Positions 23,862 through 37,236 are shown, numbered from the stretch's first letter. The stretch is DNA of 64,000 bases from Quillaja saponaria (GCA_029379385.1 CM055611.1:2108001-2172000); one strand, 5' to 3'. The notes: generated from the letters alone by a model not told the origin. Numbers and translations are program-made.

Positions 23862-26800
23862 CTATACCACAACAAAGGCACTAGATGAACCTGTGAAATG
23901 GCGGATCGATCCAAACAGTGTCTTTGACGCTCCAAAATGGCTTATCCTATATATACCTGTAGCGGTTGATTCTGGGATCCTCCATTCTATAGTTGCAAAG
24001 CTTCTAGGACTAAGCTTTGCCGGCCTTGACCACTTGAACCGCAGGCAGAAATCATCGTCGTCATAGACAGGAACCCAAGTCTTATGGTCTTGGAGAATCT
24101 CAACCAATGCAAATGTGCCCTCAGTCATCAGGTCATTCCTTGGACAAGCAGACCAGAAGGTGACATTAACAATGTTGCCCCTTCTGAAGGTGGTGTTTAG
24201 CGGGACATCAATTTTAACATCACCAAAATGCACACCAAGAGGAGTTGTGTCCAAAACAACTGGCGGTAGTAAGCTGATCTGCTTGTTGAGGAGATCTGGG
24301 GGCTGAGAACCTGGTTCAATAGTTTGGCCACCGATGAGAGCTGCTGCTAGTTTCTTGAACTCTTGGATGTATGCATCAAGTGTATATGGACCATAAAGAG
24401 TGGAGGCTCCCTGATATTAAAGACTAGTCATATTGGGATTATGTGTAAAATTTGAAATATTTTAGTATCAGGTCATAAGAGCACTGAATACCAAGTAATA
24501 ATGGGTACATGCAAGATTGCTATAAACACAATAATGAATGTCAAGGGGCCACACTAACCTCATATCTCTGCACCTGGTACTCCTCAAAAGTTGTCACATA
24601 CTGGGAGTATGTATTTGTCAGACCTGCAATGACTATATGGACTTTCTGAGCATATTCTTCATTACCTTCAGCAGTAAGTACCATCCTAACAGCATCACGG
24701 AGGCGCCTCCCAGCCATTGTTGTGAATTCTGCAGTAGATGATATTATAGATAAAAACAAAAGAGGAGAACAGAGACTACCACATAGGAAGATAATTTCTG
24801 AGCTTCTAAAGTAGATTATATGTACAGGCAAATGATACAAGCTTTAAGTATTAAGTAAATAAATTAGGTGCGACGTAAAGCAACTGGAACCAATGCAACA
24901 TGTACCTTTGGTTCATATGCTTTCCAGTTCTAGAAACCATTTTATTAATGTAAGAGATGTGAACGACAAGAAGTGTGCATATAGGGGATATATGCTAAAA
25001 GAAATTGATAATGAGGGTTTGCTTCTGCATACCTCCAGGAACACTAAGGATAATAAGCTGCCCTATCTGCAAAATCTGAACTGGAAGTATTGAGGGCTGC
25101 ATTATTAGTTGAAGACATGTCTGTAAGTTCCTATTTAACCCATGTCTGAAGAAATTTAAAACAATTCCTAGACCATCTACAAATACTACTTTTTAAGAAC
25201 TAATAACATGTTCAAACTTCAAGTCCTTCAGGAAATCATCTAAAAGCATAAAACTTTAACATGTAAGTGTTAAGCTACAGAAGTGTTCCACTGACAGGTT
25301 CCATAAGCCCTGGTGCAGGATAAAAAGCCAAATATTGTACTAAATAATTAAGTCCATACTTAGTCCAACACCATTGAATGATTTGAATACGGTTAATATC
25401 TCAAAAGGCATTTCCCAAAATATGCCATTAAATGAAACTTGAATGATATGCATAATTGTATTTCAATATAATTCAACTAATGGCTCATGCAGAAAGAGAA
25501 CCATTACATTCAAATAATTACAATATGGCAGACAACCTAATGTTTGATTATTCTAATAACAACATCTTAAGAGTAAATGCACACTAGCTACTCACTGCCC
25601 AGTCATACGGTTCTTTCATTTCCCCAGTATCAAGCAGAATAGGCTTTGGATGTTGACAATTGATCTGCTCCTGACCTGGTGTTTTCAGTAAGTCTCTCAC
25701 CAACCTCCAGAAGGCATTTCCCTATATAAAGATATGACTCTTTTCTTGTTAGGAAAATCATTACTTACAAAAAAAAAAAAAAAAAAAAAACAAATAACAT
25801 GTACCAGAAACCTATTACCTTATCATCTCCCTGCTTAAAATCAAAAGCTCCAGGTCCATCAGTGGTTCCAGCAGCAAAAGCAAATCCCATTGCAGCTGGG
25901 CATGTTTTCACCACCTTATTACCCTCTCCAAATTTAGAAAGGATGGTCTCAACGTTAGAGAAATCTACATATGCATGTCGGTAGTTAACCTTCCCATTCA
26001 GTTGCTCTGTTGCTTCATTAAACAGCTCGGCAGCTTTTCTGAATTGTCTTTCCCCTATTATACGTGTGCTCTCAAATTCATCAGGATAACTGCCATTTGA
26101 ACATTGCATTAGTTAAAACTTCAGAAATTATAAAGGTGAGGAATCTATTGGAATTACTCAAAGCAAAGTTTCTGAAATTGGAATAATGGATACCCAGGTC
26201 CTTGGCCATAGCACAACTCATTTTTACCATTGCAGGTACTGTGATTGAAATCACAAGGTCTTCCAGTATCTATACAGAATGCACCAAGCACATTTGGGCT
26301 AACATCACCACAGTTTGATTGACAGAAAGCGGATACAAATTGAGGTCGTTCAGCACGAGTTAACGCATTTCTGACCTTTCTTGCAAGACTCCAAATCCTT
26401 GTCGCAGGCTGTCCTTGAGAAGACGGAAAGGATGCGGCAAGTTTTATAAACTCATCATTCCCTGTTTTAAAAAGACTATGGAATTAGGTAGAATTATTTT
26501 CTATCTATAATATAGACCAAGGTATTTACAAGATGGCATATTGTTAGCCAAGCACAATCATGATTTTGCACAACAGTAAAATTAAACACAATATTGTCAA
26601 TCTTCCGGTCATTTTATGAAACAGATATAACCACATACCTAGTACACCAGATCACAGTATAGGATGAAGTAACCCAACTCCCAAGTCCAAGTATATAATA
26701 ATTTTCTCCCTCAAATTAAGTAAGAACCCTTTAATTATGTTAGGCTGGGCAAATAATCATATAATAACTGGCGTTCTAGTTAAGAAATGAAACAAGTTTC

Positions 26801-28438
26801 AACAATATAAACCACATTCATGCAAAGTAGTTAAATGATTAGTTCACTTACGGTTTCTTCTGCTGGGACCCTGTACAATGTTTGAGACTCTTCTATGATT
26901 TTTCTCACCTGTAGATTTATTCATACAAATTCTATCAGAATTTTGTAGAAAAGCATTTTGTTCAAACCAATCCTCCATAAATCTTGCTGCAGCTCCTTTA
27001 TTGTCTCCACTTATTAGTGAGTTTGTACGACTCATAGAAGTTCCATGAGTTGCAAACCAGTTGAAGCTACCTACTGGTCCCCACTCATCATCGACAAACT
27101 TTATAAGAGTCATTTCTTTATCAACATTGTACTTATATTTATGCCGCTCTGCAGAAGGGTTGTTTAGATAGGCACTAGGACTACGATTCACACCTGCATT
27201 TAAGAGCTCTCCTGTGAAACCAATACAAAAAGGTTAATTTATAATAAACAGAAAGTCCATGAAATCTATTGAAAATATATAGCAAGATAATCAGTGACAA
27301 GAACCCACCAGAAGAGGAAGAAAAAGTAGATGTAGAGTAAGACAAAGTTCCAGTCCATTAAGACACAAAAGATTAGAAACTCCAAAAAAGTTTGGCCATC
27401 ACATAGTGAGATAATACAATTGAGACTCTAATTTTCTTGCTAATTATCAATAAATATATTATCTAGATATAACAGTAAATCCTTATTTCTCAACCGGATA
27501 AGTTTATTCAAATGTACTTCCTATTATCCAATCGGTTAAGACATGAACAGAAAATAAAATATATCTAAATCAGAACATAGGAAACTTATCTGTTTTTGTT
27601 ACCTTCATTTGTAAATATTGAACCTGGTCGAAGATTTTCATGTGCTTGTATAATGCTCTTCTCAATACCATCAACAAGGACATCAAATGATTGGCGTACA
27701 AATCCAAGTGATGTTACTATATAAACAACATATTGCAAATAACCTCCTGGCCCAGCATGAGTGTGAATGCCACTAATGGCAACATTCTGCTCTGTGTAGA
27801 GGTCACAATATCTGAACAGAGAAAAGTTCAAGATAATTTCGCAGATCAGAATCATTTGGAGTCAGAGAAATCAAATAAACTAGTCCATCAGTGTTACCAA
27901 CTAGTAAGAATATATCTTAGTCAAAGTCTAAAGGATTCAGTTTTAGAAGTCCTGGAAAAGTATCTTGTCCGAAATTGCTGCAAGTGCACACACCCTTTGA
28001 GATCCATGTTGTCATACGGGAGATATATGCAAGCACAATTGAATTACACCTTCTGTTCTTCTAATATAAGATCAGAATTATAAAATTAAAGTACCTTGCT
28101 TTTAATCTCTCAAGTACTTTGATGGTTACTATCTGTGAAGCCATGCAGGCATCGAGGTTTACAAATACTATGCGATTCCCCTGAGGTTCAGCCACAATAA
28201 ATGCACGAGCTCGCAACCTGAAATGAATTCCAGATGCAATCTGTTCCAAATTTGCATATCCCATCATATTAACATCTGCAGCAGGCCCTGTTATATCGTA
28301 GCTCCCAAGTCCAATCAGGTAGGTGGAAGCAGATGAAGCATATCCGACATTCTTTAGTGTGTATAACAGATAAACCATGAAACAAATTGTTGCAGATGGA
28401 AAACATATGAGGCCATTGGAAAGAGAGAATGTGTGCAT
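23862..28438 (-). CDS. NCER: Neutral ceramidase, 9 coding exons
   Basis: Hydrolyses ceramide to sphingoid base and fatty acid; plant members act at ER/Golgi/cell surface. Exons: 28438-28095, 27811-27603, 27211-26852, 26461-26194, 26089-25819, 25721-25596, 25096-25033, 24728-24559, 24410-23862; all GT-AG with matching phases, giving 786 aa (Arabidopsis NCER1 is about 780). A hydrophobic signal/anchor lies at residues 8-28. The catalytic domain shows GPAADVNMMGYAN, HTHAGPGGYLQY (zinc ligand region), NWFATHGTSMS, and NCGDVSPNVLG with the nucleophile Ser. A C-terminal beta-sandwich domain contains TFWSACPRND and the end FVVV. An acceptor TTTTTTTCAG lies 9 bases before the ATG and a donor GTGAGT at 28991, so the 5' UTR is split, with a leader exon ending at 28992. 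No lesions were seen. The start ATG gives a slightly longer N terminus than remembered homologues. Confidence 0.95.
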
Positions 28439-29149
28439 GGCCCTTTACTGAAAAAAATATATATATCATTAAAAGAAAATGAAAAATGTTTCACATCTAA
28501 ATCAAAAATAAAATCGGAATCAATAAAGATGACATTAGACTGTAATCCAAAAAAAATGGAAATTATAAAGAATGCTAGCCCTTCCAATCCAAAATCAAGT
28601 GAAAGAACTTGAATATCACAATCCAGTTCTGTCTACCGACAGCATTAATGCTCCTTCCCCAATATTATTGACATTTGAAATCAAATTACATCACATTTAC
28701 TCATTTCTGAAAGATGCTGCTGCTGTTATATTATTAAACAAACTGTTGTAAACGGAACAAGACCACAACCAGATTCTCCAATAATAATTTTCAACAATGT
28801 GAAATGGAAAGATAGACGCTTTACTCTTAAAGTATCTGCCCCTTTACCAGAACTAGAACTTAAGGAGCACCCATGGCCTCAAATCGACATTAACAGGAAT
28901 CACAACAGAAAAGTTCAAATCTTTCAAATACCCCATAAACAATCACCAAGACTTTCACAAAACGAAATAGAAAGCATATGTTACCACTCACCCGGAGTAG
29001 TGACCGTGAGACGGACCTCAATTCCGATAAACAACTTTCAGAAAATCCCAAGTGGCACAGACAGCGTTGAAGTGAAAGTAAGCACACTATATGTTTACAC
29101 TTAACAGTCGCATACAGCCAGAGACGGAAAGACAACTGCTCCGTGCAAA

Positions 29150-30123
29150 GGATAGCATCTCTACCACGTTAAGTCGTTTAACTTCAAATGGTAAAATTGA
29201 TGGAAAAAAGTATTTACGCTTTAATTATTGTTTCTATAATGAGAATTACATGTATTTTATAATTTCCTCACAATTTTATTTTAGTTTAGAGGTCATGTTA
29301 AAAAAAAAAAACCTAAATAAAAAAATAAATCTTAAAAGAGAAACTTAAATTATGGTTTTATAATCTATTTCAAAATTTTAGTAGCAATTATATGTACTCA
29401 ACTTATTATAAAGCTGGTGGTTTCCTCTTTAATGCATTCAGCATTTTGTGTGGCTGTTTCCAAAATTGAGGTTGCATAGTAGGAAGTTTCGTTGAAAAAC
29501 CATGTCTTGTTGGTATGTTAAAATGCAATGATTGAAATAGGTTGTGCTCCAATGTGGAATGAGAAGCTTTTCTTCTTAGCCCACTAGAGAATTCACCCAT
29601 TTAGATGCAAATAATTAGGTTGCGTTTTGTACTTAATGAGTGTGGTGAGCCTTGGTGGTTGTAGCACTCATTTAGCACAACCCCACGCCAGTGATGTGTG
29701 GTATGGTGGCAGTGTGCACCAACTCCTACTTTTACCAGAGAATGAAAAATGAAAAATTCACATTCAATTCCCTTCATCCCTTATCCATAATTGATACAAT
29801 AGCGAGGAAAAGTACATTTTTTTAACGTTATTATAGTAGTGATCGGTTTTGCTTATACATATATGATACATTTATTTTCTTACGAATTTATCACTGGTCA
29901 AACACAAACACACATCATCATCGATATAAAAAACAAGTCAAAGGCATTCCCGATCGTTAACTAAGATTGTGAGATTGAACATTGAAATTGCAACGGAAAC
30001 AATATTAGGAAAGAAATGGTAACATGGAATAGGAAACTTCTTAATTAAACAAAAAAAATATTAGACATAAATGTTAAGACTGCCATATAAAATACTGAAA
30101 CACCACATATTCTATGAATTATG
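29150..30123. other. Spacer between ceramidase gene and DUF674 cluster
   Basis: AT-rich, no gene I can defend. A 64-codon open frame on the minus strand at 29406-29600 has no recognised relatives. The stretch 29699-29815 (GTGGCAGTGTGCACCAAC onward) is repeated at about 35005-35120, so this spacer belongs to the duplicated DUF674 unit. Confidence 0.4.
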
Positions 30124-31703
30124 TCAACACTCTTGCTTAGGTTTCTTGTCCTTTAGGTTGAGACCATTTATCAAAGCTGATGATGAAGTCAAAGAAGCTT
30201 TCAGAATACTCAGAGCCTGCAAAAGAGCAATCGAGGTTATTAGTATTTATAAACTATCTCATGAATTATGACAAAAAACTTCTGATATCTGTGAATTAAC
30301 TCGCCTCTTTCATGCCAATGCTTAAAACAATTTCCTCTACCTCAGTTAGAGGAATGTTCAACCTATTTAAGTAGGATATGGCTGAGATAGATGAAAAAGC
30401 CGTTACAGTCAAATCGTCTGTCACCATATACATTGATGGTTCCTTGGCAAATCCACGTCCTATATTACCACCAAGAGGTGACTTTGGGTCTAGAATATTA
30501 TAATATGCAAGAGTACCATTAGCAAGCTTCTGTTCCTCATGGATAGGTAGTATCTGATTATAGCATTTGAATTTTAGAGCAAGTGGAGGGTCGAGCAACA
30601 TAGACTGAACTTTTACTGATATGATGTATCTGTTTAAATCCAAATCTCCTATGCTTTTGTACAAATTATCTATACTACCCAAAGAAGATCGGCCATCTAA
30701 CAAATGCAAAACCCCACCCAAGGGAATTGTAAGGAAACTAAAAAGAAAGTCTATGAAATCTTCCTCAGCTTGTACAAAAAACAATAGCCTGCTTGATTTA
30801 TGTACCATTGCTTTTACATGCATCGTCATTTTACTGTTGTCTACCGCTTTAGTAATCATAGATTGGGATGCATATTTCTTTTCAAAGTTCTCCAAGTTAA
30901 GGGATTGATTGTTCCCAAGAAGAAAATATGTCAGTCCTGCCCCTCAGAGTAATGAACATTTGAGCAGCTCCATAATCTGCATTATTTTAAAATTATACAA
31001 TGAGAATGACCACCAATGGCATGTTCTCCAGCCTTATTTCAATAGCAAGTGAAACACATACGATAGAAAAGATTACCTCTTTCAAGCCAATAATAACAGT
31101 CCTTTCTTCAATTGCGTTCATATCTTTGATCATCCCTAGATTCCTCAGCAGCATTATGCTTGAAGCAGAATTGTTAGGCATAACATTTAGACCATCACTT
31201 ATAATAAAGGTTGCTGTTTTCTTAACAAAAACTTCACCTTCATTCACCACATTAACATTTGAACCACAATTTATTTCATAAATCATTAATTTTCCACATC
31301 TGCACTTGGGATTCCTGAAAACACTCTCAAAAAGCATAGAAAGTGAGTCCCACATACAAAGTACTTTGTTGGCTCAGTTTCATCAATATTTAGTTTCAGC
31401 TTTCGGCAATGTGCCACCAAAGAATTCGTTGGCTGCAGCAACATTGATTTACATAAAGTCGTCGAGAAGTGCTTTTCATCAAGTTTTGCAACCCCTCCAT
31501 ACAATGTGCTCAAGCTTCCTAATTTCACAGACTGTGAATTGGATGCATTGCTTACAAGTCTGGCATTTGTTCCCAAAGGCAATGTTAGGAAACTAAAGAG
31601 AATGTCAACAAAATCATTCTCTGATTCTGCAAAAATTACACAGCCTTTTTTCCTTATCTACCACGATTTTCAAGTGAACAGCTTTTTCTTTCGCAGCAGC
31701 CAT
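30124..31703 (-). pseudogene. DUF674 pseudogene, copy A (all three exons, several lesions)
   Basis: DUF674 is a plant-specific family without a known function. Exons by comparison with the intact copy at 52.9-54.5 kb: 31703-31077, 30976-30305, 30216-30124. Lesions: a one-base insertion soon after VDKEK near 31650 that leads to an early stop; a frame change near 31315-31330; an in-frame TGA at 30944-30946 just after the LLKCSL motif. Exon 2 otherwise stays open over about 200 codons (SFLTIPLGGVLHLLDGRS, SMYMVTDDLTVT). Exon 3 ends LNLKDKKPKQEC. Intron 2 has a GC rather than GT donor (30304-30303). Confidence 0.85.
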
Positions 31704-32481
31704 GCTTCCAAAAGCAAAAGGCTGAAAATATGAATTTGCTAGCTAGGACTGTAAAATAGGTCAGTTAGTAAACTAATTAATTAAGAGGATGAACTGGAAC
31801 TATAGAGTCATTATACAGAACCCCATCATAATGATCAAATTAATATTTATTATTTTATCCACCTCATAATATATCAGAAGTCTTTATCAAATATAGAGAA
31901 AGGGAGGAGTTGGTGAAAAATTTGGTTGAACAAATTGGACTCTACAAGACCCAAAGTGGTATTTTGATGACCATTGAAAGCACAAGGCACAACAAATTTG
32001 AATATTTTCATGCCAATCTTTATCTCTTTGTTTTCTGCAATGAAGTTGATATTTGGCCATAATATTTGAATATTTTCAAGCCAATCTTTATCTCTTTGGT
32101 TAAGAATTAATTATGATATTGGAAATTTACCCAAATTACAATTCTCACTAAGAATTTAATTTAATTATCTTCTCATTAATTATAATCAGAAAATAACAAT
32201 TAATTATAACTTTATCTTTTTCATCAGTTATCTTTTAATTATAATCTCAATAAGAAATTTAATTTGGGTAGTTGTCAATACTATAAGTAATTCTTAACTA
32301 AGGCACCGGTTAGCAATTGAAAAAAAGAGGCTTACTAACTTTTTCATTCAATGACATGCATAAAAGGAAGTTAAGTGCCACCACTTCCCTGCTAAAAGAT
32401 TTGCTTTCTCATCATTCCATCAGTTGTAAGGTCAAGTATGATTACCATTTTTATTTTTTTTTCATCAGATCATATTTGTTA
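31704..32481. other. Spacer between oppositely oriented DUF674 copies
   Basis: No gene. A phrase of about 36 bp (TTTGAATATTTTCA-GCCAATCTTTATCTCTTTG) occurs twice, near 31996-32033 and 32064-32099. From about 32330 the text matches 46335 onwards, part of a shared duplicated block. Confidence 0.45.
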
Positions 32482-33008
32482 ATGGCTTCCAAGAAAGAAC
32501 AACAAATTCCCTTGTGGATTTTGGTTGACAAAGAAAGAAGTAAAGTAGTTGCAGGCTTGCAGCTGATGCAACAAGAAACTTGGTAGACATTCTCTTCAGT
32601 TTCCTAATCATCCCCATGAGTGCCATTGTCTGTCTAGTTGGGATGATTGATGCAAGCGCAAGAGGAGCCAGCTTTAATTGATTGCATGAACAACTTGTAC
32701 CGTATATGGTGTTCAAAAGCTCAGCAATGAGGAATTTATTGATGGTGTCACCAAGCAAATATTGCTACCTCCTCATAACCCATGCAACTTTCTTTGCAGC
32801 AAATTAACTGAAACTAAATGTGGATGATACAGAGCCCTTTAAGTTCATTTGTTGTGTCCCTTGTCTTTGTTATTCTACATTGTCTAATGAAAACTGTATT
32901 TGTGGGCTACCATTGCAGAAAGAAATGTGTTACTAATCTTGGATGATTAGTTATAAAGACTTGAACCAGCTGGTTTATATGAATCTAATTGTTGGCTTCA
33001 AGGAGGTA
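32482..33008 (+). pseudogene. Plus-strand DUF674 pseudogene, exon 1
   Basis: Starts MASKKEQQIPLWILVDKE, then after a frame change reads NLVDILFSFLIIPMSAIVCL, later ICCVPCLCY and CICGLPLQKEM, and ends GFKEV before a GT donor at 33009. Several frameshifts and stops break it. It lies head-to-head with copy A, about 780 bp away. It resembles the plus-strand copy at 57.5 kb more than the minus-strand copies. Confidence 0.8.
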
Positions 33009-33066
33009 ATTAAGAAGGTTATTCTTTTTATTAAAATAACTAATTTGCAAATTATATCAAAATTCT

Positions 33067-33149
33067 TGCTTAGGTTTCTTGATGGCAAGGTTAAGATCAT
33101 ATGTCAAATCTGATGAGGAGAACCGCAAAGCTTTCGGTATACTTAGAGC
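33067..33149 (-). pseudogene. DUF674 exon 3 remnant
   Basis: Minus strand reads GCTCTAAGTATACCGAAAGC and continues like the terminal exon of other copies (LSI-KA...), ending AAGAAACCTAAGCAAGA. Small deletions disrupt the frame. No exon 2 follows directly. Confidence 0.7.
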
Positions 33150-33839
33150 CTGCAGAACTAGTTAAAATAAGCAAGATAAGATGAGATTTGCAGAGCCTGC
33201 AGAACTTATTCAAATCTGATGTATAGTGTCATAGGCATTGTGCTTTCTCTTGTTAAAATATTTAGTCCATTAGTAGATATTGTAGCCACTTGTTCTTTCT
33301 TTTGCTACCTTTCCAAATAAGTGCTACTTGTTTCTAGCCCTGCAAAATTGGAAAATGCGATAAACAAAAACAATCAAATTTAATCCATTGAGCACATTAC
33401 CAAGTTGAATTCAGTTGATTATCATGCACTCTTAAAACATAATATAAGTTAACGCCATTCCAGATTTCAGAGAAATTTCAACTTACAGAACTTGAATTAA
33501 ACTAAGGCTGTGAGCCTGAAAATGGAAAATGGGACAAAAATAATATTAGAAAAGCAACAATAACCTAGGAATGGGCGAAACTTCTAATGTATTTAAAATA
33601 GATTACACAATATATATTAAGACAGTGCTAATAACTCACTAGGTACAGAAATAGTTTTACTTAATTTGTAATCCGCTTCTAGATCACAGTAAGCCAGCCT
33701 GTGTCTCAAAGGAAACATTCTCAGAAATAAAATTCAAACTCTGTTCATCATGATTCTACATAATTACTTTTTAATTGGCATTTATTGGAAATAAAAACAA
33801 GACAAAACAAAGAAACTTATTTGAATTCTGTCAACTCTC

Positions 33840-35000
33840 TTGCGTAGGTTTCTTATATTTGAGATTGATCAGGCCATTCGACGACGATGATATTTAAGTC
33901 AGAGAAGCTTTCAGAATACTCAGGGCCTGCAAAAGTAACAATCAAAGTTAATAGTAATATTCTTAGCAAAAAAAGAGTTAATAGTAATATGATATCTTGA
34001 CTTATGACAAATGCTTAACATATTTATGAGTAATCTCTGTGAATAATTCCTGGTTGAAAGTAAGAGAGAAGAAAACATGTATAAATTTAATTATATTATA
34101 TTTGTAAAAAAATTATACAACCTCTGAACTAATATTATTTACAAGAAAAGAATGTATTTCTCTGATTTGATATCCTTGAAACTTTGCTTGATCTTAGGGC
34201 TATATAGTTTGATTTCGGATGAATTAACAAATCTCTTTCAAAATGACGTGAATGATCGTTGAGAAAGTTTTTATGATCTTTGTGGCCATTGGGCTTGATC
34301 GCAGAGATTTGTGACTTGCTCGAATCTTTGTTGTTTGAGAGATAAAAGCAAGAGTGTTTCCAAAGTCAAAGTGAGGCAGGAAAAATAGTGGTAGACAAAT
34401 TTTGTTTGATTGAAGATGATTGAATTAATTGAAATTGATAAATGGATGAATATAATTCATTTATAAGTGACTGAACATTATTGACATTGACTTGATGATG
34501 ATTGAAGCATGATTAAAATTAATTTGAGAATATTAATAAATGGTGATTTGATTAAATTAGATCCAATCAACATTTAATTATTCTCTTAATTATAATTTAT
34601 ATTCAAACAATATTTAATCAATAAAATAATGACAATTTGTCTTCAATTAACATCTAATTACTCAAATATTTTGTTTCCCATCAACACTCTATTACATAAG
34701 AGAGTGACATTTGATTTATCAAGTTTGAGTCCAATTACCAATTAATTGGCTAATTGTAATTAACTTATCAATATAAAATATTATATTTTAGTATCAAATA
34801 GCCAAAATTAGCCAACTAATAAATTTGTAAAATTTTGATATCTACACTTAATTACCCCCTTCATTCAAATGCTCAGAACCATTTCCTCTGCCTCACTAAA
34901 GGGAATGTTCAACATGCTCAAAAAGTATATGACTGAAGAGAGGTGAGTAAGGAGCTACAGTCAAATCATCGGTCACCATGTACATTGATTCTCCCTTAAT
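33840..35000 (-). pseudogene. DUF674 exon 3 plus partial exon 2, split by an insertion
   Basis: Exon 3 remnant at 33840-33929. The 3' end of exon 2 reappears at about 34858-35000 (complement of TCAAATCATCGGTCACCATG, the VTDDLTV region). Between them, roughly 34030-34855 is unrelated to the other copies and must be an insertion. At about 35000 the copy stops abruptly and joins the flank of copy B, suggesting a recombination breakpoint. Confidence 0.65.
34030..34855. mobile_element. Inserted sequence of unknown class (~0.8 kb)
   Basis: This segment is absent from all other DUF674 copies at the same place (intron 2). It begins near TGAAAGTAAGAGAGAAG and ends near TTTTGATATCTACA, a TG...CA outline that would suit a solo LTR, but no target duplication was found. 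No open frame. Confidence 0.35.
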
Positions 35001-35791
35001 GTATGTAGTGGCAGTGTGCACCAACACCTCCTTCTACCAATGAATGGAAAATGAAATATTCATAATTCAATTTCCTTCATCCCTAGTCCACAATTGATAT
35101 GATAGAGAGGAAGTGTACATTTTTTTCTTTTAGAGCTTAGATTGTTCGGGTCAATTTATACAATAATAAATTTTTTTTTTTTTAAGTACGTATATAATTG
35201 ACCATGCATAAACAAATGCATTCCAGATCGCTAACTAAGTTCATTGAAAATGTAACAGAAACAATATGCGGGAAGAAATTGTAACATTGAATTGGAGAAA
35301 CTTCTTAAGTAAAATCACAACTACAAGACATAAATGTCAAGACAGTCTTAATGCCAATACACAACATATTCTACGAATTATATCAACACTCTTGCTTAGG
35401 TTTCTTGTCCTTTAGGTTGAGACCAGTTGTCAAAGCTGATGATGAAGTCAGAGAAGCTTTCAGAATACTTAGAGCCTGCAAAAAAAAAACAATATAAGTT
35501 ATATATCATGAATTACTTCAGATATCTGTGAATTAACTCGCCTCTTTCATGCCAATGCTTAAGACAATTTCCTCTACTTCAGTTAGAGGAATTTTCAACC
35601 TGTTTAAATAGGACATGGTTGAGATAGATGAAAAGGGTGTTACAGTCAAATCGTCTGTCACCATTTACATTGATAGACCCTTGGCAAATCCTCGTCCTAT
35701 TGTACCAGCAAGAGTTGACTTGAGTCTAATATACATGTCATAACATGCAAGAGTACCATTAGAATGCCTCTGTTCCTCATGGATAGGTAGT

Positions 35792-37236
35792 TAGGGGTGG
35801 ACCCACAACCCAGGCCAGGGCCTGGGCCGGGCTACATGTTTTTTAATATTTTTTTTAGTAGTAGTAGTAAAATTATTTGAAGCTAATATTGGTCTAGTGG
35901 TTGAGCAATTAAGTTTTTGTTAATTTTTTTTGTGAGGGTGTTGTGACTTGAGTTCAATTCTTTCGAAGGCTATTTAAGGATTTATATAATTTTTTTTATT
36001 TTTGTCACTACAAATTTATCTTATTTTTAAAAATTATTTTTTCTCAAATAACACAAGACAATTAAAAGTAAATAAATAAACTTGAAGTAAACAAAACTAA
36101 AATTGTAAAACTAACAAGTCATTCTTTTTGTTGAAAATAAATAAATCTTGTTAAACGTAATTTATTGTAGTCAAAATTTAGTTTTTTCAAATTTGTTAAC
36201 TAAAATTACAAATGAAAAATTGTTTGGTTCCCTAGAGATTCCATTCAATCAAATTATAAACAAGTATTTAAAGTTGATAAATAAATGTAGCACCTTAGAA
36301 AGAAAAAAAAACCTAAATTAATTTATTTTAAGTTAAAGTAATTAAGATTATGTAAAAATTTCAAAAGAATATGAAAGTTTAAATAATTTTTTTTCTTACA
36401 ATAAGATACATTTAAAAAACAAAAAAAATTGACAAGTTAACTTCAAAATCAAAACAAAAACATAACAAAGAAAGTGAAAAATGTAAAATTTACTTATTAA
36501 TAATTTATTTTCTAAGGTTATTTTATAAATATAATGTGTAGGGAATAATGTGTTATTTTAGCCATTGGAGTTTTTTTTTTTTTTTTTTTCATAGTAATAA
36601 GTTTGTTGGGCTTAATATGTATAATGAGAGGTAGTTCTCTCCTTTACTTTATTCTATATGAATGGAATTTGATAGTCACCTTCACCATTAGTTAATTTCA
36701 AATGTTTGGATATATTAGCACACTTTACCTTCAGGAATGTATTATTATTTATATATATATTTACTTTAAATTATATTTCTATTTTAAAAATATTATTAAT
36801 TTAATTTTTATTTATAACTCATTTTAAGATGAATAATATCATTTTATAGTTACTTAAAAAACTAAATAATATTAAATCATACTTGTTTCTTAATAAAAAT
36901 AAGAATATAAGTAAAAATATTTTATCACAACTTTATGATCAAGGAATGTGTATATTTTAAAAATAGTGGATATGTCTATAATATCATTGTAATACACAGA
37001 GGTTTAGAATATATATATATATTTATATTATCAAGAAATGGAAAATATGTAGGGCAGCCTACACATTATGACAGAAAATATTATATCTACATAAATACCA
37101 CTATATCTGAAAAAAAAAAAAAAAAAATTCCCACCGCACCCATGTCGGAGTCAAAATTAGAATAGTTTCATTATAATTTTAAAAATATTAATATAACATC
37201 AGCTCGTGCTATGTAAAAATCCTGGGTCTGCCTCTG
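35792..37236. mobile_element. Non-autonomous hAT-like element (1,445 bp)
   Basis: Ends are TAGGGGTGGACCCA and, read inwards from the right, CAGAGGCAGACCCA. The flanking 8-bp duplication TAGGTAGT (35784-35791 and 37237-37244) is perfect, and removing the element restores the DUF674 exon 2 text seen in copy A. No transposase frame remains; the interior is AT-rich. Near the left end, 35890-35960 holds tRNA-like box A and box B matches. Confidence 0.9.

Noticed and set aside
29406..29600. Minus-strand open frame with plausible composition (FQSLHFNIPTRHGFSTKLPT)
   Set aside because: Only 64 codons, no splice partners, no family recognised; it lies in duplicated spacer DNA. Not enough to call a gene.
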